Shown here piece by piece: positions 13,060-22,994 of a stretch of DNA of 64,000 nucleotides; within the stretch, counting starts at the first letter, position 1, and each line of letters starts with the position of its first letter. Made by a program: the position numbers and the translations under genes. This DNA is from Spodoptera frugiperda (taxonomy: Eukaryota; Arthropoda; Insecta; Lepidoptera; Noctuidae): positions 5,146,001-5,210,000 of the forward strand of contig NC_064230.1 of NCBI RefSeq assembly GCF_023101765.2, given 5' to 3'. The notes under the pieces were generated by a model. That model made no database searches. It was not told the origin of the DNA and saw only the letters and a program-made list of their open reading frames with translations.

Positions 13060-13420
13060 ACGACCGTAGAGCAGCATCCTCCTCCTCAGTCGTACATTCT
13101 TGACAGAATGCTCGTGGTTGACAATGATGCATTTTCCCTGGATATCGTAGCCATCGCGATGTGCCTCCACTTGTTGCGGTCTTCATCCGTAACCCTGGGC
13201 ACGGGTTCCGCGTTATACCCCGCAGGACTGGGTCCCTGCTGAACTTCGCCATCTACACACTCCGGCCTACTGAAGTGTAAGATGCCCACCCCCGCGACAT
13301 GGACGCGCCAGACAGGAATTGCCCAAGTGAAGAGTAGAGAAGGTGACTCTACTCCCCCAGGGCCGAGTTAATGGGCGTGTATGATCCCACACCCAAAGGC
13401 TTAACACTACCACTACTACA
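13060..13420. other. GC-richer island of unknown origin inside the array
   Basis: Base composition changes sharply and the array motifs disappear. On the - strand a short frame reads GPSPAGYNAEPVPRVTDEDR, which looks like decayed coding sequence, perhaps a transposon. I do not recognise the family. Confidence 0.4.
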
Positions 13421-13904
13421 AATATAAATAAAACAACATTCAGTTGTTGTATCTTGTAAATACTAATTCTAGAATACATTTATGTACTCGCCATTACAGG
13501 GTACCATTTTGTCGGTATGAAATATATTTTATTTAAAAGATACATCAACATTACACAGTTCTCTCCTCACTCGGACATATTTTACATAGTACAAAGTAAG
13601 TTTGTCTTAAAACTACTAGAGTACATTTGTACTTCACATTTTGCGAAAAGTTCGACACAAACACTTTATTAAAATATCAGGACAAATATTTTTATAAAAA
13701 AAAGAAAAACCATTGACATATCAGTGACGTCATGCACAAAATGACAAGGACAGAAAAAAATACCTTATTGTTATCTCTTTTTAATGGAGATATAGAATTA
13801 CCTTTAGTCTCTAGCGATGATTTACATAACAATACAATGTCTTGACAGTTGTCTTCGATACAACTCTTTCAATCATGAAATGAGGGAAAATACGAGTAAC
13901 CCTA

Positions 13905-14070
13905 CAATATAGATTATTTAAAGAGTTTCTTAATGGTTGTCTTCGACACAATTCTTATGTTTTAAACGTAAGTGGGAAATATTAAAGAGTAGTTGTTTGT
14001 GAGACTACAAACTACTTGGAAATACTGAGTTATATAATGTGGAATTGCCACATAGAACGACAAATTGTTT
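13905..14070 (+). repeat. Array sub-block, copy of 14725-14885
   Basis: About 155 bp, containing a core variant (13924 and 14742), the AGTAGTTGTTTGTGAGACTA hairpin and AATACTGAGTTATA, are nearly identical in the two places. Confidence 0.85.
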
Positions 14071-15352
14071 TTAAATATCACGTCGTTTACAAAGACGAAA
14101 TATACAGTCAAGTACCTAATAATTTGTCAACACACGACACAGTGGACATCGACTCGGACGCATCCGAAGATTTTGTGTTATTTTAAATATAATTTCAAGC
14201 GTCAAATATAACAACTAGAGAACTAGCAATATAATGCAATGAGCGCTACAACGTGGCATCACAATGAAGGCGATTCTAACTTGACGCCCGTCTTTAATAC
14301 AACTTTATAAATTTACCTTCTACTTCAAACATTATTCAAATTCATTCTACAAAGTGTTTCTTGACGGTTGTCTTCGATACAACTTTAATTCTCGTATTAG
14401 TTAAATACGTGAAACATTATATAGCAAATTCATATATTTTAAGTCAATAATGTGAATGTGTTAACACACTCATTAAAACATTGAGCACAGATTAGAAAGA
14501 CAGTGCAGTGAATGCACCATAATATTCTAAGAGTCATTTTGAGTATATTTTGATTAGTGGAGTTTCTTGCTGGCTGTATTCGATACAACATTAGAAAATG
14601 TTCGTATTACATGAATACGAAGGAAACATTTGTTAGTAGTCCTTTATTAGACTACCAACTATTCGGATATAATTATCAACATGCCACATTCCACGAATTC
14701 TCAAACTTCAGTGAGAAATTTACAACGTAGATTATTTAAAGAGTTTCTTGATGGTTGTCTTTGACACAATTCTTATGTTTTAAACATAAGTGGGAAATAT
14801 TGAAGAGTAGTTGTTTGTGAGACTACAAATTATTTGGAAATACTGAGTTATACAATATGGAATTGCCACATAGAACGACTAATAGTTCCGTAGCCCATAA
14901 GAATAGGTTAATCATCAGACGATACCCTGAACTGTGTAGACCGTAGATGTTCCTAAGCTGGAGGGAAGACGACTATTGAGACACACTTTAGTAGAATGAA
15001 CGAGTTTCTTGACGGTTGTCTTCGATACAAACTTACAGACTCACTGAGCGTAACAGTTTCATTACATGAACTGCACAAATTTTGGAATTGATCATAAATA
15101 TTAGTGTTCTATCTCTTTTGTGTGAATAAAGAGCTCATAGAGAAGAATCATTTAATGAATCAGAATATAATTCATGACGACAAATTCCGACGCACACAAT
15201 TAGATCAAGCGTACCACAGCAATTAAGTTGGGCTAGGTGTCAACTGTCAAGTCAATTTAGACATATTTGCATGGTTGGATTCCCGCGCCGGCCAAAGAGT
15301 GATAATGGCATTTTCTGAGCAAAATTACCATTATGAGCCTGGAGTCACGATT

Positions 15353-15530
15353 TTAGTAGTTTTATTGTAACTTTCGTGAGACATACTAAATCAATTATTA
15401 TGTTATCGACTTACTCACGTAACTGTTTAACGAGGAACTCGACTAGTTTCAAGCCATGCTAGAGGCTCATATTCATGAGCTACATTCCGCGACACACGAC
15501 GCGGCGATTGTAGCGCTGCTACTGACTAGT
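15353..15530. mobile_element. Half copy of hairpin MITE (family M1)
   Basis: It contains TTTCGTGAGACATACTAAAT, a TCGACTTACTCACGTAACTG arm, GAGGAACTCGACTAGTTTCA and the GC-rich centre. The opposite arm is missing. Complete or interrupted copies are at 28165-28595, 34355-34622 and 44066-44246; another half copy is at 28900-29045. Confidence 0.65.
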
Positions 15531-15534
15531 CGTT

Positions 15535-15597
15535 CCTATTGCTGCTTTTCGAGTCAGAGCCCCGGTAAACCCGCTAGGTAGTCCGCAGCTCCGGATT
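15535..15597 (-). mobile_element. R1-type LINE 3'-UTR fragment
   Basis: A short match to the 3' UTR of the element at 9464-10664 (CCCCGGTAAACCCGCTAGGT and the sequence after it). Confidence 0.7.
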
Positions 15598-15772
15598 TAT
15601 TTTACCGCTAAATCTAGAATTCGTGCTGCAAAATCAGCTACCTTGCTTCTAAACAATGGTAAAATCAGATTTAAAAAATTTGATGTGGCTCCTCAATCCT
15701 TACGGACATTTTCACCCGTGTATCGGAAAGAATGTAAAGCTGTTATTTTGTTTTAAATTTAATGGGTCGACG

Positions 15773-15965
15773 TTTGGCCGCTATCTCGCCTGATGGTAAG
15801 TGATGATGCGGCCTGCGATGGAGCACGTCTACCCATAAGCAACCTATTCACTCGGGCTTTGAAGACACCCAGGTTATACCCATCAGGAAACACAGACTCC
15901 GGCAAGGAGTTCCACTCCCTAACAGTTCGCACAAGGAAGCTTGAAACGAAGCGCTGTTAGTCCAG
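15773..15965 (-). pseudogene. Jockey-like LINE 3' fragment
   Basis: It is the reverse complement of the 3' part of the fragment at 39822-40178. It includes the coding stretch for EWNSL and PDGYNLGVFKARVNRL and the tail TTACCATCAGGCGAGATAGC. Frame is lost. Confidence 0.7.
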
Positions 15966-16107
15966 CTCCTGACCTCTCTTCAGTGGTGTCTGTCTACTGT
16001 CCATCTTAAAGGGCGATAGTACAGAGAGTGCACCTGTGTGTATCACTATAATATTTCCTGCCAAAGGCCGGTAAAGGATGTGTACCTAACTTTAGTCTTA
16101 TTTTTGG

Positions 16108-16217
16108 GACAAGCCCGCCATAACCTCCCTTACTGCTGCAACTCCTGTAAGTCAGGATCTACAGTAGATACAACCATGCAAACATCGGAACATTGAAGTC
16201 CGGCGCGTCCCAGGGAC
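16108..16217 (-). mobile_element. Tail fragment of the R1-clade LINE seen at 60703-64000
   Basis: The sequence matches the 3' end of that LINE (GGACAAGCCCGCCATAACC, then CTGTAAGTCAGGATCTACAG). Sister fragments are at 25426, 43311 and 51530. Confidence 0.7.
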
Positions 16218-16325
16218 ATTTTTTTTATGGAATAGGTGGCAAACTAGTCACCTGATGGTAAGCGATCAGCGCCGCCCATGAACACCCGCAGCACCAGAGG
16301 AGTCAGATGCGTTGCCGGCCTATTA
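16218..16325 (-). mobile_element. LINE/SINE 3'-tail fragment
   Basis: It matches the tail at 57245-57357: TTATGGAATAGGTGGCAAAC, a TGATGGTAAGCGATCAGC stretch, and AGAGGAGTCA. This tail is among the commonest in the window. Confidence 0.7.
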
Positions 16326-16430
16326 AAAATAGTATACTCTTTTCTTGAGGGTCTGTCTTGGATCCCGCAACGAAATAAATCAGAAGATATTATGAACTTT
16401 TGTCTTCTTAAATAAATAGGCGTCTACGCT

Positions 16431-16530
16431 AGGATTTTCTCCTGTGTCATGGGTGCGTTTACAAACACACAAGTTCACATACACATGACACCCAGACTCG
16501 AAACAACAATTTGTGGATTACGTAAAGACC
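16431..16530 (-). mobile_element. SINE family A fragment
   Basis: The tail half of the family (GATTTTCTCCTGTGTCATGG, then ATGACACCCAGACTCG) is present. The tRNA-like head is missing. Confidence 0.7.
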
Positions 16531-16899
16531 CATGTTCTGCCCATGGGCCCATGGAAGACACTGATTGCTCACCATCAGATGATCCACCTTCCAATAGCTA
16601 TGTATGTTACATCATTGGATAGGTAATTTTGAGCTGAATGAAAGTTACTATGGCGCCAAGTTGCAAATCTTAGTCCGTTCAGAGTTATTCTTTATTAAAC
16701 ATGGTAGTTTTATCAGTAGCCAAGTAATGCTATTGTTACGTCATTGTAGTAGTTGGACTAGGGATGAAGACTGGGTCAAAAATAAATTATTACAACTTTC
16801 CAATACAATAATCCTCTTCCCCCCCGGATTCTAAGCTGAGTGGACGTGTCTATATCGCAAATTAAATAATTAAATAAACATATTTTGAGTGAAAAAAAA
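16531..16899. other. No recognisable feature
   Basis: Between the SINE fragment and the likely 5' end of the LINE I see no gene or clear repeat. A short run of C at about 16819 is the only simple sequence. Confidence 0.4.
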
Positions 16900-17065
16900 T
16901 CGGAAATAAAGTAAAAACAATTCAGTGGAAGTACCAGGAGCGCAGTAACAAGAGGCGGTGAACATACGGCGCGGTGAATGTTTAACTACCCTCATGTGCG
17001 TTACAATCATCACCGATACGAGAGCGTACATCGGCAACATTGAAGTGTGAGTGTTCTCTGTCCTT

Positions 17066-17205
17066 GTCATCTGTCAATATCATCCTCATCTGTCAGTACC
17101 ATCTGTCATTGTCATCTGTCATCATCATCTGTCATCGTCATCTGTCATCGACATCCGTCAGTGCCATCCGTCAAAGTCATCTGTCATTACTTGCCGTCAC
17201 TTGTC
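17066..17205 (+). repeat. CATCTGTCA minisatellite in the LINE 5' UTR
   Basis: About a dozen imperfect copies of a 9- to 12-base unit around CATCTGTCA or CATCCGTCA run in a row. They lie just upstream of ORF1 and may be part of the element's internal promoter region. Confidence 0.75.
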
Positions 17206-17331
17206 ATCTAGTGGTAGCGTTCCAGGAGCCTACCAAGTAAGGATCTGGAGCGTCGACCATTTTCGATACATGCAGGTGACTTCACGTTCCAGAGTCTATA
17301 TTAATTCACGTGATTTTAAACTGAGCTAACC

Positions 17332-18291
17332 ATGTCAGTTCAGCGCAGTCCACCACTAAAAGAGAAAGAAAATGTAAAGGAGCGAGCTGATGTGTTACAA
17401 CATGGATATGAACAGGATCTTGAGGAGGATACAGAGGACGAAGAATATGAGAATGTGTCTCATAGGAATAACAAAAGACGCGCTGTGAGAACGCCTACTC
17501 AAATAAAAACTGCGAGTGCTACGAGTATGGGGAATGTTATGCAAGAAATGCGTACATTATTCAGTACACTAGCAGCTGAACAAGATTTACGTTTTCGGGA
17601 GTTGCAAACGACCTTAGAGAAGCAGAGCGAAGAGATTAAGGAAAGTCTCAGTTTCTTATCAGAGAAGTACGACGTGGCTCTAAACCTGATTGAATCGCTA
17701 CAAAATGAGAAGAGAGAGGACAGGAAACGGATTATTGCACTAGAGGAAAGAGTAGATTATTTGGAAAAGAAAAACTGTTCAGCAACAATCGAAATTCGAA
17801 ATGTACCAAAACTGGTTTCCAAAAAGAATAATTATGAAGGTAAGGAGGACCTGAGCAATTTTATGTTTAAGATGGGTGAGATCGTTGATGCTGAGATCAA
17901 GTATAATGACATCAAAGACATCTACCGAGTAAAGCCACATGAAAAGTCAAAAGGCGTGGGTACTATCATTGCCGAGTTTTCTACAGTACTAGGGAAAGAA
18001 AGGGTTCTAATGGCTACAAAAAAATTCAATAAGGACAAAGAATTATGTAATAAGCTACATACTGAGCATTTTGACTTGAAAGGAGAAAAGAAGCCCATTT
18101 ATGTGTCAGAGAGTGTCACAAAAAAGACTGCAAAATTATTCTCCCAAGTCCGTGAATTTGCCAAAGCAAATGGCTACACATGCTGGATTTTTCGTGGTCT
18201 GGTTTTTCTACGTCTCGAAAATAATGAACGCGTCCAGATCAAATCGGAGCGCGATCTCACCAGTATTCAAAGTAACCATTCACTTTTGTAG
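17332..18291 (+). CDS. LINE ORF1 protein (coiled coil plus FP25K/RRM-like domain)
   Basis: This 319-residue protein is the nucleic-acid-binding partner of the ORF2 enzyme and presumably packages the LINE RNA. An acidic and basic N-terminus (1-80) is followed by a heptad-rich coiled coil at about 88-152 (ELQTTLEKQSEEIKESLSFL and on to LEERVDYLEKK). A globular region follows (about 153-310) with IEIRNVPK, IYRVKP, and a C-terminal stretch CWIFRGLVFLR. That last pattern is known from insect LINE ORF1 proteins that share the baculovirus FP25K-like fold; I infer the match from pattern only. The start at 17332 follows a stop-containing leader. ORF2 follows after 272 nt in another frame. Confidence 0.8.
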   Translation: MSVQRSPPLKEKENVKERADVLQHGYEQDLEEDTEDEEYENVSHRNNKRRAVRTPTQIKTASATSMGNVMQEMRTLFSTLAAEQDLRFRELQTTLEKQSEEIKESLSFLSEKYDVALNLIESLQNEKREDRKRIIALEERVDYLEKKNCSATIEIRNVPKLVSKKNNYEGKEDLSNFMFKMGEIVDAEIKYNDIKDIYRVKPHEKSKGVGTIIAEFSTVLGKERVLMATKKFNKDKELCNKLHTEHFDLKGEKKPIYVSESVTKKTAKLFSQVREFAKANGYTCWIFRGLVFLRLENNERVQIKSERDLTSIQSNHSLL

Positions 18292-18563
18292 TATTTACCT
18301 TGTCATAATTTTGGTTTTTATAATTGTAATTGTTTTATTAGCTTTTAACGATAATTGTATCACTTTGAAATGTAAACTCACCTACACAAAACAAAAAAAT
18401 ACACAAAATTCCCTGAATCACTTTAGACCACACCACTACAATAAACACACTCTCAAAATACATGACCAAACAAACACACATAATACAAACACAAACATCA
18501 TACAGATACACTACACACCTTTGAAGCAATGGCTTGCAAGGAAAAGTATAACACATTTTAAAA

Positions 18564-21500
18564 ATGGCTGCAACGTGTGAATCTTTACAGACACTGCAAG
18601 AAAGTGACAATATTCAGCTTGCTAAATCGATCACATGCGATTGCACAGAACTTGAGAAACATACACGCATACACAAAACTGATTTCAATATTATTACCCA
18701 GAATATTAGAAGCATTTGCTGCAATTTTGATAACTTCTTACTTACATTGTCTAGTCTTAAATTTGAAACAGACATCATTATTCTAACGGAATGCCAACTT
18801 AATTTAAATAAACCTATTCCACAACTTGATCATTACAATTGCTATTATACCACAAACCTCTTAAACAGACATGATGGAGTCGTCGCGTACGTGAAAAAGA
18901 CTTTAAAACACAAAGTTACAGAAGTTAAGCTTTTGCACGCATCTTGTCTTCAAATAGAGGTATCAAATAACATTGTTTTTGGTGTATATAGATCCCCTGC
19001 AAATTTAAACGCAGATAATTTTATTGACTCTCTTAGCTTACATTTGGAATCACTAAATGTACAAAAAAGAAACATTGTGATTACGGGGGATATAAATATA
19101 AACTTAAGAGCCAAAGACACCGAACAATGTTATGAACGCAAAAATAGAACAAATTACCTTACCATGTTATCGTCATACGGAATTCTAGCAGGGCATACAC
19201 TACCAACTAGAGAAATGAATTGTCTTGATCATTTTATGCTAAAAATCAATCCGAAAAAGAACTCGGCATTTATAGCTATCTTGCGCACCACTACTACAGA
19301 CCACTATACCATCTTTCTTTCTTTGGCAAGAACAAAAGATAGTATCGCTCCAGTTAAAATTAAAACAACTATAGATTTCGACAATGCTCTTTTGTATTTG
19401 CAAAGTAAAAATTTAGCTGAACTTCTGTTTATTGATGACCCCGGTTTGGTTACAAGTTCATTGATAGAAAAAATAACAGAATCTTTGACTGCTCATACAC
19501 ACACTATAACCATACCAAGTAGTAAACGTTTATTAAAACCCTGGATTACTCAAGGTATTCTGAGATGTATTCGGAATCGTAATGCGTTACAGAAGAAAGC
19601 ACAGAATGAACCTCACAATGAAATTGCTAAGATGACGTATACGCGTTATAGAAACTATTGTAATAATCTCATAAAAAAATTAAAAAGAAAATATAATAGG
19701 GAACAAATTACCAATGCTATCAAAAACAATAGACTTCTTTGGAAAAATATAAAAAATATAACTTACACTAATGAATCACGAACAGATAACTTAGAATTAT
19801 TACAGGTTAAATCTTCTCCCATAGAATCCGCTAACTTTATAAATAACTACTTTGCAAGTATAGGCAGTGATCTGGCCCAAAATATAACATCTGGCACTAA
19901 CCTACGTTACAAACGTCCAAGTAAAACCTCAGTAAACATAAGCTCAATGGTACTTCTGGATACTGATCTATCCGAAGTTTGTACCACGCTTATGAATCTA
20001 CGATCTGATAGTGCCCCCGGATGGGACAATATACCCACGGCCTTTTTGAAACATGCCAAAAATGAAGTTGTACCAGTTATCACATATCTGGCCAATCTAT
20101 GTTTTCAAAAAGGTATTTTTCCAGCCTCGTTAAAGAAATCTATAATTACACCTGTGTACAAGGGTGGTAATAGAGACGATGTTAATAATTATCGACCTAT
20201 CTCCGTTCTAACAGCAATTTCAAAAGTTATAGAAAAGTTAATAAACACTCGCCTCTTGCAGTACGTAAATAAATTTAATATTCTGTCACCTTCTCAATTT
20301 GGTTTTAGGCAAAAAAAGTCAACTGAAGACGCTGTGATAGCACTAAGTTCTTTAGTAACTGAACAGCTCGATAAAGGAAACAAATGTATGGCAACTTTCT
20401 TAGATTTAAAAAAAGCTTTTGACACCGTCTCTGTGCCCATTCTTTTACACAAACTTGAGGCTATTGGAATTCGTGGAATACCGCTGGCACTTTTTAGAGA
20501 TTATCTTTCTGGTAGAACACAAAAAGTGAAACTTGGCCTAGCTGTTAGTGAGGACGCAGATGTATCATACGGCGTGCCACAAGGAAGTGTACTAGGACCT
20601 ACGCTTTTCTTAATCTATATTAATGACCTATGTAACATGAGAATTAATAATGCTAAAGTATTTTCGTACGCCGATGATACAGCTGTCGTCTTCTCAGGGA
20701 AAACATGGGCTGAAGTTAAAAATAGTGCAGAAGAAGGACTAGCTCTTGTTGCAACTTGGTTAGCGAACAATCTTCTCACCCTGAACGCAAGTAAAACTAA
20801 TTTTATTTGTTTTAATATTTATAATCAGTCTCAACCAGATAGAGAACTTAATTTAAGAATCCATACATGCGACGATTATACATCTGGAACTTCCTGCAAT
20901 TGCCCTACTATCCAACAAGTTACCAACATAAAATATCTGGGAGTGATTATTGACCAGCGTCTTTCCTGGTATCCTCAACTGGAAAATATCATGAGTAGAG
21001 TACGAAAACTGATATGGATTTTCAAAGAGCTGAGATATGTTGTGCCAAGGAGAATAAACGTAGATAAAGATAAAAATAATGAGAAACATAGAAATTTACT
21101 AAATGAAATATATGTATCTTTGGTCCAATCTGTTTTAATATACTGCATACCTGTATGGGGGGGAGCAACTAAATCTAGTTTTCTGGAGTTGGAACGTGCT
21201 CAAAGAGCGATACTGAAGGTAATGTACTTCAAAAAAAGGATCTTCTCTACTGAAAACCTTTACAAATTATGTAATCTGCTGTCAGTGAGACAATTGTACA
21301 TCCTTCTTATCATTCTCAAAATGCACAAAGAGACACCTTATGATCCTAAAATACTGAAAAAGAGAAAAAAATATTGCATAGTAAACGTTCCCAGGACTAA
21401 AACAGAGTTTGCCAGCAGACAATATACGAAGCGATCAGCGTTTTTATATAATAAAATTAATAAATATATTTATATCCACGACAAAAAAAAATTTGAATGC

Positions 21501-21575
21501 AAAAAATTATTAACTTCATGGCTGCACAATTTAAACTATAATGATACAGAATTACTCTTGCAACGTATGACTTAA
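18564..21575 (+). CDS. LINE ORF2: endonuclease-reverse transcriptase
   Basis: This 1003-residue enzyme nicks target DNA and copies the LINE RNA. The AP-type endonuclease (about 35-255) shows FNIITQNIRSI, the ECQL glutamate, VFGVYRSPA, GDININL and the TTDHYTIFL histidine. The reverse transcriptase (about 460-780) shows SAPGWDNIPTAFLKHA, NNYRPISVL, FGFRQKKSTEDA, FLDLKKAFDTV, GVPQGSVLGP, and the catalytic YADD at residues 702-705. The thumb-like region LGVIIDQRLSW and a basic C-terminus follow. No stop or frameshift interrupts it. Order and spacing fit a CR1/jockey-group element rather than an R1 element, since there is no C-terminal zinc knuckle. Confidence 0.9.
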   Translation: MAATCESLQTLQESDNIQLAKSITCDCTELEKHTRIHKTDFNIITQNIRSICCNFDNFLLTLSSLKFETDIIILTECQLNLNKPIPQLDHYNCYYTTNLLNRHDGVVAYVKKTLKHKVTEVKLLHASCLQIEVSNNIVFGVYRSPANLNADNFIDSLSLHLESLNVQKRNIVITGDININLRAKDTEQCYERKNRTNYLTMLSSYGILAGHTLPTREMNCLDHFMLKINPKKNSAFIAILRTTTTDHYTIFLSLARTKDSIAPVKIKTTIDFDNALLYLQSKNLAELLFIDDPGLVTSSLIEKITESLTAHTHTITIPSSKRLLKPWITQGILRCIRNRNALQKKAQNEPHNEIAKMTYTRYRNYCNNLIKKLKRKYNREQITNAIKNNRLLWKNIKNITYTNESRTDNLELLQVKSSPIESANFINNYFASIGSDLAQNITSGTNLRYKRPSKTSVNISSMVLLDTDLSEVCTTLMNLRSDSAPGWDNIPTAFLKHAKNEVVPVITYLANLCFQKGIFPASLKKSIITPVYKGGNRDDVNNYRPISVLTAISKVIEKLINTRLLQYVNKFNILSPSQFGFRQKKSTEDAVIALSSLVTEQLDKGNKCMATFLDLKKAFDTVSVPILLHKLEAIGIRGIPLALFRDYLSGRTQKVKLGLAVSEDADVSYGVPQGSVLGPTLFLIYINDLCNMRINNAKVFSYADDTAVVFSGKTWAEVKNSAEEGLALVATWLANNLLTLNASKTNFICFNIYNQSQPDRELNLRIHTCDDYTSGTSCNCPTIQQVTNIKYLGVIIDQRLSWYPQLENIMSRVRKLIWIFKELRYVVPRRINVDKDKNNEKHRNLLNEIYVSLVQSVLIYCIPVWGGATKSSFLELERAQRAILKVMYFKKRIFSTENLYKLCNLLSVRQLYILLIILKMHKETPYDPKILKKRKKYCIVNVPRTKTEFASRQYTKRSAFLYNKINKYIYIHDKKKFECKKLLTSWLHNLNYNDTELLLQRMT

Positions 21576-21609
21576 TAAAAATCATACAAAGTAACATTCA
21601 AAACTTCTT

Positions 21610-21715
21610 TCTCACACACTTACACAACACTCAACACACACTTACACAACACTCAACACACACATACACAACACTCAACACACTCATACACAACACTTAA
21701 CACACAGACACCCCC
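21610..21715 (+). repeat. CA-rich tandem repeat in the LINE 3' UTR
   Basis: Four imperfect copies of a roughly 22- to 23-base unit built on ACACAACACTCAACACAC follow the ORF2 stop. Confidence 0.75.
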
Positions 21716-21920
21716 AACACATTAACGCACATAATATTTACAATTTATCGTATTTTCTATTTTACCTTTTTTGTTTTAATTTTAGTATTGTTATTATAAT
21801 GTAAGGGAAGAGCGGAGACTTCAAACACAGACATTCTTATGTCTAACTGGAGACTCCTCGACATGCAATGTATGACAAAATGATATGAAATAAACTTATT
21901 TTATTTTATTTTATTTAAAA

Positions 21921-22994
21921 TATTCAAAAATAATCACACTCTCATTCTTAAATTTGATGCACTACTTAATTTTCGATTTTTCTGCTATTTGACGTCAAAA
22001 ACTTATGACGCCATAATAAGGTATTTCATACATAGTTACATAGAAAATATCGTTTTTGACGTTTCGTAAAAATTATTGAATTTGACTAGTAGGAAACATG
22101 CCTGTTGTTAAAGATCTAAGACAACATTCACCTTTCATCAGTTAAAAAACCCATGTAATAGATGAGCAAATCGCCATACAGCAGACACCATTCTAAAATA
22201 TTTCTATAATAACTATCAGTAGGCTGCGCGACGTCGCCGCGGCTGCGCACGCTGCTCACGATGAAGAGTCCCTCTGTGACTCGAAACTAGTAGAGCTTTT
22301 CTCCATTAATAATACGTGAGTAAACAGTGATTTTTAGTAAACCATTCAGAAATATTTACTTGACTTGGGGATCGAACCCGAGAACGCTAAACGATGACGA
22401 CCAATTTTTCAAAACACTTCTTCAATATATTGGAAACTAGCTTTTGCCCGCGACTTCGTTCGCGTGGAATAGTGACTTCCGGAAAATTTTTGGTTTTAAC
22501 CACATAGTTCCCGATCTCGCGGGATCTCTTCAAAAATGAGATGTGGAAGATGTTCCAGGGAACTCTTCAAAAATCAACATAATGAGATGTATACTCACTT
22601 AGGGCATTGAAAAAATAGTTTAAAAACGGACTTAAACTAACTTAAAACTAAAGAAAGCTACGAATTACGAATTTATAACAATTAAAAAAGAAACTATATT
22701 ACAACCTATCCTCTATGCTATAATAACCAAGCTTAAACTAAATAATTTAAAAGAAACGACTTAAATCTAATCTAATTAAAAAAAAAATTAGACTTACAAT
22801 TTTATTAAAAAAACTAACTACAGTAACTACTAATATAATCGATATCAAACTAAACCTACGTTAAATAGTTTAACCAAAAAACCAGGAAAACCCAACAAAT
22901 AAACTTATTAATTGACAAATACAACGAAACCAATTTAGAATATACGAAACAGCAGGACCACTACAGACAAATAATCATACGACTGATAATACAC
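21921..22994. other. AT-rich intergenic stretch
   Basis: No gene is visible. At about 22220-22330 there is GAAGAGTCCCTCTGTGACTC, related to repeats at 31.7-31.9 kb. At 22439 a dispersed repeat begins with TTTTGCCCGCGACTTCGTTC, a family also present at 38505 and 42289. The remainder is A-rich. Confidence 0.5.

Larger units (their letters stand above)
1..15205 (+). repeat. Degenerate one-directional array of a conserved 27-nt core
   Basis: About 40 copies of a core that begins GTTTCTTGACGG and ends TTCGATACAA occur here, all on the + strand. Exact 27-nt copies start at 1149, 1556, 4581, 5037, 5802, 7233, 8140, 11899, 12289, 12702, 14356 and 15004. One- to few-base variants lie near 10, 192, 429, 777, 1330, 2578, 2779, 4014, 4163, 5228, 5589, 6491, 7507, 7771, 8533, 8957, 9321, 10798, 11170, 11322, 11606, 12079, 13840, 13924, 14564 and 14742. 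Spacing varies from about 80 to 900 bp. Flanks are only loosely alike: an AT-rich stretch with GGAAACATT, a short AAGTAG/CTACTT hairpin followed by GGAAATACTGAC, and a TTTAATGGCGT-AAGTGGGGAAA block. It reads as an old satellite in which the core stayed constant. The first copy is almost at base 1, so the array probably continues to the left. Confidence 0.85.
16900..21920 (+). mobile_element. Apparently intact two-ORF LINE (CR1/jockey-like)
   Basis: The element has a 5' UTR with a CATCTGTCA minisatellite, ORF1, a 272-nt spacer, ORF2, a CA-rich 3' UTR and a terminal (TTTTA)n tract at about 21893-21915. Ending in a microsatellite rather than poly-A is typical of CR1-like elements. Both ORFs are open from start to stop, so the copy may be recent and competent. 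The 5' boundary near 16,900 is uncertain and I found no convincing target duplication. Confidence 0.8.

Noticed and set aside
1..15205. CRISPR array reading of the repeated 27-nt core
   Set aside because: Spacing is irregular (80-900 bp), the repeats are not flanked by short spacers, no cas genes are present, and the surroundings are eukaryotic.
17332..18291. A captured baculovirus gene
   Set aside because: The FP25K-like part sits in a standard LINE ORF1 directly upstream of ORF2, so it belongs to the retrotransposon and not to a viral insert.
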